Source of the DNA: Clostridiaceae bacterium
GTDB lineage: Bacteria; Bacillota; Clostridia; Oscillospirales; Acutalibacteraceae
NCBI GenBank assembly: GCA_016287385.1
Contig: JAEEWM010000002.1
Location: 124,001 to 188,000 of the forward strand
DNA length: 64,000 nucleotides
Direction of reading: 5' to 3'
Of the stretch, positions 8,860 through 15,577 are shown one piece after another. A program made the position numbers and the translations under genes. Positions within the stretch are counted from its first letter, which is position 1, and each line of letters begins with the position of its first letter. The notes beneath the pieces were generated by a model that was given only the letters and a program-made list of their open reading frames with translations, was not told the DNA's origin and did not search any database.

Positions 8860-9660
8860 TCATTTATTCGTGTACCAAACAATATGATCAAACTCTTCAC
8901 GCGATATTTGCTGACTGTTGCTCTTGCCAGCATTGACCTTTTCGAGTATCTTATCTATGCAATTGCAATATTTTGCGTATTTCCGAGTTTTTTCTGAAAG
9001 TGATTTGCCTCCAGTTAAGAAATATCCGCTATTGTATTTGATGTTCAAATATTTATTGATATAAGCAGGCAAGGCCTTTGAAACAATGTTATCGTATTTA
9101 GAATATTCATAACTGGCACCTAAGATTTTTGAGGCAAATTGACAAAACTTTGAAGCAAAAGAAATATTACAGCGCATACTTCCCTTTTTAGAGGGTAGCG
9201 GTTCTGAAAGTTTATGTAGTATATGATTTGGGTCAACATCTTCTATACCATTTTTAGCAATAAATGGATCCTTTGACAATTCATTTTTAAGATCTTGCAA
9301 AGTTTTACATTTTGTGGTAATTCTTTTGGCCGTTTTTCCTCTACCGTTTATTGCCGCTGTTAAGTGGGTTGCATTACTACGATCCACAACTTCAACAAGT
9401 TCATCAACAAATCTTTTGTATTCTTTTTCCTGTGTGGTTGCTGAAGATATTGCAAATATTTTATTTGCCCAATTCTGCCAATAAGCAAGCGATCCGCCGA
9501 ACCTTTTGTTTGGCTTTGCGTTTACACCTGTTCCGCCGCTGTAGGTTGCATCAAAAGATAATATACATTCTATAATATCGGCATTATCTCTTGTTATAGC
9601 AACATAATCATTACCACCCAATTTAAAAATGCTTAATCTACACCTTGGAATCGGAGACAT
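8860..9660 (-). CDS. Hypothetical 266-aa protein preceded by a structured RNA and terminator
   Basis: Start MSPIPRCRL at 9660 with GGGAGGAATAATT-ATG; the longer track ORF (to 9723) would translate through the terminator hairpin and lacks an RBS. Segment NISFASKFCQFASKILG...YSKYDNIVSKALP vaguely resembles HhH/OGG-fold-like orphan proteins (weak). Confidence 0.8.
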   Translation of the reverse strand: MSPIPRCRLSIFKLGGNDYVAITRDNADIIECILSFDATYSGGTGVNAKPNKRFGGSLAYWQNWANKIFAISSATTQEKEYKRFVDELVEVVDRSNATHLTAAINGRGKTAKRITTKCKTLQDLKNELSKDPFIAKNGIEDVDPNHILHKLSEPLPSKKGSMRCNISFASKFCQFASKILGASYEYSKYDNIVSKALPAYINKYLNIKYNSGYFLTGGKSLSEKTRKYAKYCNCIDKILEKVNAGKSNSQQISREEFDHIVWYTNK

Positions 9661-9678
9661 AATTATTCCTCCCATAAT

Positions 9679-9711
9679 AAAAAAAGTGTGTGCAACCGAA
9701 GCTACACACAC
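9679..9711 (-). terminator. Rho-independent terminator with C(UUCG)G tetraloop between the structured RNA and the 266-aa ORF
   Basis: Minus-strand GUGUGUG UAGC UUCG GUUG CACACAC UUUUUUU; two G.U wobbles pair only in the minus-strand RNA. Confidence 0.9.
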
Positions 9712-9848
9712 CGAAAAATGCACAACTTCGATTTGCTACCACACAAACTTTCGGAACTTCCTCGAAGACTCGAAAACAGAAGTCTGCATTTTTACCGAAT
9801 AAAAACATAGACTTCGAGATTAAATTCCGATATTAAGTTTGTGTGGTA
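9679..9848 (-). ncRNA. Candidate about 170-nt structured RNA (rod-like hairpin 9737-9848 + linker + terminator)
   Basis: Perfect 14-bp outer stem (9737-9750/9835-9848); 9-bp UCGGAAUUU/AAGUUCCGA stem with a G.U valid only on minus; GAAGTCT/AGACTTC and CTCGA/TCGAG stems; apical TTTTTA/TAAAAA; promoter places the start at about 9848. Confidence 0.75.
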
Positions 9849-9853
9849 AGTTT

Positions 9854-9882
9854 ATTATATCATTTTTTATAATAATAGTCAA
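9854..9882 (-). promoter_or_regulatory. Sigma-A-type promoter for the structured RNA / 266-aa gene
   Basis: Minus-strand TTGACT - 17 nt - TATAAT (9877-9882 and 9854-9859). Confidence 0.8.
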
Positions 9883-10003
9883 CAAAAACCGCCGCGCGTT
9901 TTAATATGCGGAAATTGGATTTATGTAAACCACAAAAAGATTGCAAGCAGTTAAATCGCCCGCTAAAAAGCGCATTTAGCGCCGTACAAGCGGCGCATCA
10001 TCA

Positions 10004-10043
10004 TTTCCCGTCAACTTATGCAAACGCATAAGTTGACGGGAAA
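10004..10043. repeat. Perfect 18-bp inverted repeat with 4-nt loop
   Basis: TTTCCCGTCAACTTATGC aaac GCATAAGTTGACGGGAAA, followed by two direct copies of AAACACTGCACC (10041-10052, 10064-10075); no T-tract. Confidence 0.9.
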
Positions 10044-10211
10044 CACTGCACCTTTGTCTTGTAAAACACTGCACCCGCGGTTTGTGAATCGCAGGGCAAT
10101 TTTTTTGTTCTAAACGCGGACTTGCCTTACATATACTGTATCAGACGTAAGACAAGCGCGGGTCGGGCGGCGTTAAGCACCGGCTCGCTTTGGCGGAAAG
10201 GACAGGGCAGT

Positions 10212-11123
10212 ATGAAAACAAACGAAAGAATCTACGCCGTTTTGCCGGTTTTTCCGGAAAGGATACAGTCGGCGCTCTATCGCAGTATCTTTTCGGGGCT
10301 TGGGTTTGAAGAAGTCAGACTCCGTGCGGACGGGCCTGTCGCGGTGACAAGCCGGGGCAAATCGCGCTTTCTTATCGCTTCGGGCGATTTTTCAAAGCGC
10401 CCCGACGGCGCGATAATCTGCACTCCGCGGGAGTTGGAAAGCACTTTTATTAAAATATGCGACAATTCGGTTTTTTCGCACACCTCGGAGATAGAAAACG
10501 GCTTCGTATCGTTCGCCGGCGGATTTCGCGCCGGTATATGCGGCGATTATTCCGGCGGTACGCTGTCTGCGCCGAGCTCGATAAACATACGCGTTTGCCG
10601 TGAGGTGACGGGGTGCGCCGACCCGCTTTACGCCGCCTTCTCGGGCGGAATGCTGATTTGCGGGCCTCCGGGCTCGGGCAAAACCACGGTGCTCCGTGAG
10701 CTCATACGGAAGCTTTCATACGGTAAAGACGGCGACTCCTACCGCGTAGCGGTGATAGATTCCCGCCGCGAAATATCGGGCGGACAAGGCGAAAACGCCT
10801 TTGACCTCGGTCCCAATACCGACGTGATTTTTATATCCGACAGAGCGCGCGGCGCGCAAATGGTACTGCGCAGTATGTATCCGGAAATCATAGCGTTTGA
10901 CGAAATAGGCACGCTTGCCGAAGTAAACGCGGTACTTGAAGCGTTCAATTCGGGCGTACATATAATCACCACGGCTCACGTCGGCGGTATAGACGAGCTT
11001 AAAGCGCGCCCGGCGACAAAGGCGCTGCTTAAAAGCGGAACGGTAAAAACCGTGGCACTGCTCCCCGGAAAACCCGGAGAGCCGCCGCGGATATTGGGAG
11101 CGCCTTATGAGAATGGCGGTTAA
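10212..11123 (+). CDS. spoIIIAA: Stage III sporulation protein AA (ATPase)
   Basis: LICGPPGSGKTTVLRELIRKLS Walker A, VAVIDSRREI; MKTNERIYAV start preferred over the 10122 ORF start. Confidence 0.92.
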   Translation: MKTNERIYAVLPVFPERIQSALYRSIFSGLGFEEVRLRADGPVAVTSRGKSRFLIASGDFSKRPDGAIICTPRELESTFIKICDNSVFSHTSEIENGFVSFAGGFRAGICGDYSGGTLSAPSSINIRVCREVTGCADPLYAAFSGGMLICGPPGSGKTTVLRELIRKLSYGKDGDSYRVAVIDSRREISGGQGENAFDLGPNTDVIFISDRARGAQMVLRSMYPEIIAFDEIGTLAEVNAVLEAFNSGVHIITTAHVGGIDELKARPATKALLKSGTVKTVALLPGKPGEPPRILGAPYENGG

Positions 11124-11562
11124 ATGTCTCGGCATACTGGCGACAGTAATGAGCTTCTCCGCTTTCGGCTTTTTGAAAGCGCGCCGAAAAAGTGACGAGA
11201 TAGCCGCAGTAAAGCTGATACTGTCGGCTTTTTCGGCGGCGGACAGTATGCTTCGCACGGGCGGATACAGCCGTGAAAAAATACTTAAAACCGCCTTTTT
11301 AGATGTGCCAGGCTTCGGGTATAAAAACGGCGTCGCGACGCTCGGCGAAGCGGCAGGGCCCGAAATATCCGGCTTTGTCAACGCTTTTTTTGCTGATTTC
11401 GGTGCCGGCGACGCGGTAAGAGAGCGCGGGCGGATAGCCGCCGTCAGGGGCGAAATACAAGGCGTGCTTTCGTCCCTTGAAGAGTCCTTCGCCGCCGAAG
11501 GCAAAATCTGGCGCACCTGCGGAATATGCGCGGGACTTATACTCGGTATAATGTTTATTTAG
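11107..11562 (+). CDS. spoIIIAB: Stage III sporulation protein AB
   Basis: Position in spoIIIA operon, size, N-terminal hydrophobic segment. Confidence 0.85.
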   Translation: MRMAVKCLGILATVMSFSAFGFLKARRKSDEIAAVKLILSAFSAADSMLRTGGYSREKILKTAFLDVPGFGYKNGVATLGEAAGPEISGFVNAFFADFGAGDAVRERGRIAAVRGEIQGVLSSLEESFAAEGKIWRTCGICAGLILGIMFI

Positions 11563-11573
11563 GGTGGATTTAA

Positions 11574-11768
11574 GTGGATGTAAACTTCATTTTCAAAATT
11601 GCCGCGATCGGGATAATAGTCACGGTGCTTAATCAGCTTCTTATCCGTTCGGGCAGGGAGGACCAGGCGATGCTTACTTCACTTGCGGGGCTGATAGTCG
11701 TACTGCTTATGGTCGTGACCGCCATTGCCGACCTGTTTTCCACCGTAAAGAGGTTGTTCGGGTTATGA
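11574..11768 (+). CDS. spoIIIAC: Stage III sporulation protein AC
   Basis: 64-aa two-TM protein, operon position. Confidence 0.9.
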   Translation: MDVNFIFKIAAIGIIVTVLNQLLIRSGREDQAMLTSLAGLIVVLLMVVTAIADLFSTVKRLFGL

Positions 11769-12160
11769 CGGCGACTCTGGTAAAGGTGCTTGCGGTGATA
11801 CTGATTTCGGCGGTAATGATTTTGTATATTGCTCCGCAAAAGGCTGAAATCGGGTTTATGCTGAGTCTTGCCGCCGGGGCGGTCGTAATTCTCGGGTTGA
11901 TAAACTGGATATTGCCTCATATAAGCAATCTTGAAGCGGCGTTTAAGAAAGCCGGCGGCATTTCAAGGTATTTTACCGTGTCGCTCAAAGCGCTCGGCAT
12001 ATCATACGTTACAGGCTTTGCCGCGGATACCTGCCGCGATTTCGGGCAAAGCGCGCTTGCCGCAAAAGCGGAATTTGCCGGAAAATGCGCGATATTCATT
12101 TTATGTGTGTCGCCCGCGGTAAACGTGCTTGAAGCGGCGCTCAAATTTGCCGGAATATGA
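11765..12160 (+). CDS. spoIIIAD: Stage III sporulation protein AD
   Basis: Operon position, hydrophobic profile, 131 aa. Confidence 0.9.
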   Translation: MTATLVKVLAVILISAVMILYIAPQKAEIGFMLSLAAGAVVILGLINWILPHISNLEAAFKKAGGISRYFTVSLKALGISYVTGFAADTCRDFGQSALAAKAEFAGKCAIFILCVSPAVNVLEAALKFAGI

Positions 12161-13275
12161 AAAAGATATATATTTTTATTTTTGCGGTTGCTCTGCTTTT
12201 TGCAATGAGGTTTTCCGTCGGCGCAGAACAGGACGTATACGGTGAAATATACCGCGAAAGCGGAATGGAAAACGTGACAAGGTCGCTTGACGGCGATACG
12301 CGCGCTTTTCTTGACAGTGAAAATATCGACCCGGGAAATTCAAACTGGATAAACTCGCTTAAAGCCGAAAACGTGTTTTCGCACATTTTCGCTTTCCTCA
12401 AAAGCGGCGCGAAAACGCCGGTAAAGGCGGGAACGTCGATAATGGCGATAATCATAATCGCCGCCGCCTTTAATGCCTACGGCACGCAAAAAAGCGATAC
12501 CGCGGTACGGTTTGCGGTTACGCTTTCGGTCTGCGCGGTGATAGTTTTCGGTATATACGGCAGTATAAACGCCGCGGTGAACGCAGTAAGGGGAAGCAGC
12601 GCCTTTATGCTTTCGTTCGTGCCGGTGTATATGTCCGTGCTGAGCGTGGCGGGAGCGGGAGCCACCGCGGTTTCAGGCGGCGGCCTGCTTCTTGCGGCGG
12701 CGGAGTTTATAAGCGGTGTATCGGCGTTTTTCCTTACCGCGCTTATGGGTGCGTATCTGTCGCTTGGAATCAGCTCCTCGGTATCGCCTCTGCTCGGCGG
12801 GGCTGCGCTTGCGGAAACGCTTAAAAAGACGGGGATGTGGATGATGTCGCTTTTTACCACCGTTTTTATCGGAGTGCTCAGCGTTACCTCCACGGTCAAT
12901 TCCGCCTCGGACAGTATGGCGGCGCGCACGGCAAAATTTATAATCGGCACCTGCGTTCCGGTGGCGGGCACGGCGCTTTCAGGCGCGGTAAACACGGTGT
13001 CGGCGGGCGTGTCGGTTCTCAAAACCTCGGTCGGTATTTACGGCGTTGTGGTGCTCTTCGTCATGCTTTTGCCGGTGCTTGCCGAGCTTCTTGCCTGGCG
13101 GCTTATGCTTTGCCTTTCGGCGGGTGTATGCGGGATTTTTTCGGTAGACGGAGCATCTGAACTCTTAAAGGCGGTGGACAGTATGTTTGCTTTTCTGACA
13201 GGCGCTTTACTGCTCGTTGAGGCGACGTTTATTATTTCGCTTTCGGTAATTATCGGGGCGGTGAGAGCGTTTTGA
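12157..13275 (+). CDS. spoIIIAE: Stage III sporulation protein AE
   Basis: Multi-TM 372-aa protein, operon position. Confidence 0.92.
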   Translation: MKKIYIFIFAVALLFAMRFSVGAEQDVYGEIYRESGMENVTRSLDGDTRAFLDSENIDPGNSNWINSLKAENVFSHIFAFLKSGAKTPVKAGTSIMAIIIIAAAFNAYGTQKSDTAVRFAVTLSVCAVIVFGIYGSINAAVNAVRGSSAFMLSFVPVYMSVLSVAGAGATAVSGGGLLLAAAEFISGVSAFFLTALMGAYLSLGISSSVSPLLGGAALAETLKKTGMWMMSLFTTVFIGVLSVTSTVNSASDSMAARTAKFIIGTCVPVAGTALSGAVNTVSAGVSVLKTSVGIYGVVVLFVMLLPVLAELLAWRLMLCLSAGVCGIFSVDGASELLKAVDSMFAFLTGALLLVEATFIISLSVIIGAVRAF

Positions 13276-13694
13276 GCGCAGTAAAAGGCTTTATCGCGGC
13301 GTTTTCGGGCGGTTGCGTTTTCCTCGGAGCGCTGTATATACTCGTCCCCGAGGGCAAGCTCTCGAAAGCGGTAAAATATACCGTCAGTCTTTGCTTTTTG
13401 TGTGTTATTCTTTCCGCCGCGACGGTTTCCTGCAACGCTTCCTTCCCCGAGTTTACTGTAAAGGACGGCGACTTCGACAGCGAACGCCTTTCAGCCGACA
13501 GCGCAAGACTTGTTTTTGAGGGTGCTCTGACGTCCGCGGGAATAAATTTTTCAAAAATTACCGTTTTTACGGATAAAACGGAAGACGGCGGCATAAATAT
13601 TATTGAAGTTTATGTTTACACCGACGCGTCAAGCGAGGCGGTAGCCGCCGTTATAGGTTCAGGGTCGTATAAGTTGGTGGTTGTAAATGGGTAA
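13272..13694 (+). CDS. spoIIIAF: Stage III sporulation protein AF
   Basis: Operon position, N-terminal TM segments. Confidence 0.85.
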   Translation: MSAVKGFIAAFSGGCVFLGALYILVPEGKLSKAVKYTVSLCFLCVILSAATVSCNASFPEFTVKDGDFDSERLSADSARLVFEGALTSAGINFSKITVFTDKTEDGGINIIEVYVYTDASSEAVAAVIGSGSYKLVVVNG

Positions 13695-14238
13695 ACTTAA
13701 AGAAAAAATATCCGCGATTAAAAATCATCCCAAACTGCTTTTTATAACAGGTCTTGCGGGCATACTTCTGATTTTTCTGTCCGGTTATATACCGAAAGTC
13801 GGAAAGGCGACCGCCGCTAAGCCTTCCGGGATTACGGCGGAGCAATACCGTGTGATAATCAGGAATAATGTCCGCGATATCGTAAAAGGCATTACGGGGG
13901 ATGAAAATCCTACGGTGGTGATAACCCTTGAAAGCGGGATAAGATACGATTACGCAAACGAAAAAGAAAGCGACACTTCCGCTTCAAGCGGCAGAGAAAC
14001 CGAGGAAAACCGAAAGGCGACAAAGCAGTCGTACATAACCGTGCGCGAGGCGGACGGCGGTGAAAAGCCGCTGATCGTTACCGAGATGATGCCGGAAATA
14101 CGGGGTGTCGCAATAGTCTGCGCATACGGCGACAGTCCCGACGTGGCGCAGAGAATCGGGGACGCCGTCACCGCGGCGCTGAATATTACATCGCAGAGAG
14201 TATATGTGTCAGGAGGAATATACAGTGAAAAAAGGTAA
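13687..14238 (+). CDS. spoIIIAG: Stage III sporulation protein AG
   Basis: Single TM; RGVAIVCAYGDSPDVAQRIGDAVTAALNITSQRVYV. Confidence 0.92.
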   Translation: MGKLKEKISAIKNHPKLLFITGLAGILLIFLSGYIPKVGKATAAKPSGITAEQYRVIIRNNVRDIVKGITGDENPTVVITLESGIRYDYANEKESDTSASSGRETEENRKATKQSYITVREADGGEKPLIVTEMMPEIRGVAIVCAYGDSPDVAQRIGDAVTAALNITSQRVYVSGGIYSEKR

Positions 14239-14761
14239 GGTTTTTACAAAAGGTCAGGCAATTCTGGTGGTAATGGTGCTGTGCCTCGGCGCGGCGGTAT
14301 GGCTTAACATGAAGTTTTCTTCAAAAGAGAAATATCTGGGCGAGGCGGCGTACGTAAGCGGCGATTCGTCGCCCGAAGCGGTCGCGACCTCCGCAAAGGT
14401 AGGCGCCGCCGATAAAAACTATTTTGATACCGTTCGCGGTGAGCGAAACGCAAACCTGAAGAAACAGCAGGAACTGGTGGAAGAGTCGCTCAAATCGTCC
14501 TCGCTCTCCGATGAAGAGAAGAGCGCCGCCGTCGACAGAATAGCCGAGCTTGTTTCCCGCATGGAAAAGGAAAACAATATCGAAACCCTGCTTAAAGGCA
14601 AGGATTTCGCAGACGCGGTGGTAATAATAGGGGATAAAGACGTAAACGTCATAGTGAAATCGGACGGATTGACGACTACCCAAACGCTTCAGATACAGGA
14701 TATCATCACTTCCCAGACCAGTATTCCGCTCGCAAATATTAAAATTGTTCCCGTAAAATAG
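14225..14761 (+). CDS. spoIIIAH: Stage III sporulation protein AH
   Basis: GTG start with AGGAGGA RBS; VKKGKVFTKGQAILVVMVLCLG; DVNVIVKSDGLTTTQTLQIQDIITSQTSIPLANIKIVPVK. Confidence 0.92.
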   Translation: MKKGKVFTKGQAILVVMVLCLGAAVWLNMKFSSKEKYLGEAAYVSGDSSPEAVATSAKVGAADKNYFDTVRGERNANLKKQQELVEESLKSSSLSDEEKSAAVDRIAELVSRMEKENNIETLLKGKDFADAVVIIGDKDVNVIVKSDGLTTTQTLQIQDIITSQTSIPLANIKIVPVK

Positions 14762-14832
14762 TTGTGATTTTATTAAAAGTGTGATATAATACCTCTGTAA
14801 ACATAAAAATCCCATAAAGCGGAGGAATAAAT

Positions 14833-15189
14833 ATGCAGGAAAACAAAACCGAATTAAACGTATCCATACAGGTGCTTGAAAAAATGGCGCAGATAGCCGC
14901 CTGCGAAATTGAGGGCGTTACCGGGCTTTCAAAAAGAGCTATTGATATCAAGGGCTCATTTAAGTCAAAAAGCGTTTTCAAGGGCGTAAGAGCGGAAAAC
15001 ATCAACGGCGCTATTGAGATCACGGTTTATATCTGCGTTGCCAAGGGCGTTAAGGTGCGCGAGGTGGCAAGCGCGGTGCAGACCAACGTTAAGGATAAAA
15101 TACAGACTATGACGGGCACCGTGGTGACAAAAGTAAACGTATTTGTCGCGGACATATCCATCCCTGACGAAGAAGCGCAAGAAGCGTAA
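14833..15189 (+). CDS. Asp23/Gls24 family envelope stress response protein
   Basis: LNVSIQVLEKMAQIAACEIEGVTGLS; IEITVYICVAKGVKVREVASAVQTNVKDKIQTMTG. Confidence 0.92.
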   Translation: MQENKTELNVSIQVLEKMAQIAACEIEGVTGLSKRAIDIKGSFKSKSVFKGVRAENINGAIEITVYICVAKGVKVREVASAVQTNVKDKIQTMTGTVVTKVNVFVADISIPDEEAQEA

Positions 15190-15204
15190 AACCAAATAAA
15201 AAAA

Positions 15205-15236
15205 TAAGCCGGAGAGGTTGTTTCCTCTCCGGCATT
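15205..15236. terminator. Bidirectional hairpin terminator between asp23-like gene and rpsT
   Basis: GCCGGAGAG gttgttt CCTCTCCGGC with T-rich tracts on both strands. Confidence 0.75.
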
Positions 15237-15245
15237 TATTTTGCC

Positions 15246-15503
15246 TTACGCCTTGTTGAGTTTTTTGACAAGCGCGCTCTTTTTTCTTGCGGCGTTATTC
15301 TTGTGAAGCAGACCTTTTCCGGCTGCTTTGTCAATTTTTGCAACAGCGTTCTTTACCGCCTCGTCAGCGCCTTCCGCTTTCGCGTCTATCGCGGCGTCAG
15401 CCTTTTTAATGGCTGTTTTGAGGGCGGAACGTGCGGCCTTGTTGCGCTCGTTGTTGGCACGGCTTACGGCAACACGCTTTTTTGCGGATTTGATATTCGG
15501 CAT
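15246..15503 (-). CDS. rpsT: 30S ribosomal protein S20
   Basis: MPNIKSAKKRVAVSRANNERNKAARSALKTAIKKA. Confidence 0.97.
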   Translation of the reverse strand: MPNIKSAKKRVAVSRANNERNKAARSALKTAIKKADAAIDAKAEGADEAVKNAVAKIDKAAGKGLLHKNNAARKKSALVKKLNKA

Positions 15504-15577
15504 GGTAACACCTCCCATTTTTCATACGACAAAGGTATGATATCATATCTTTACTGAATTTGCAAGATTTTTATAAA

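Noticed and set aside
9661-9723. N-terminal extension MHFSVCVASVAHTFFIMGGII of the 8860..9723 ORF
   Set aside because: It would be translated from within the terminator hairpin; the RBS GGGAGGAATAATT points to ATG at 9660.
9679-9848. 6S RNA or T-box riboswitch identity for the rod RNA
   Set aside because: No central 6S bubble; no T-box AGGGTGGNACCGCG-like motif or aminoacyl-tRNA-synthetase/transport gene downstream.
8860-9848. Confident assignment as a type III toxin-antitoxin (ToxIN/CptIN/TenpIN)
   Set aside because: Layout is similar, but clear tandem repeats of about 35 nt are missing and the protein does not resemble known type III toxins; kept only as a hypothesis.
10716-11516. Antisense ORF over spoIIIAA/AB (266 aa)
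   Set aside because: Shadow ORF in GC-rich coding sequence.
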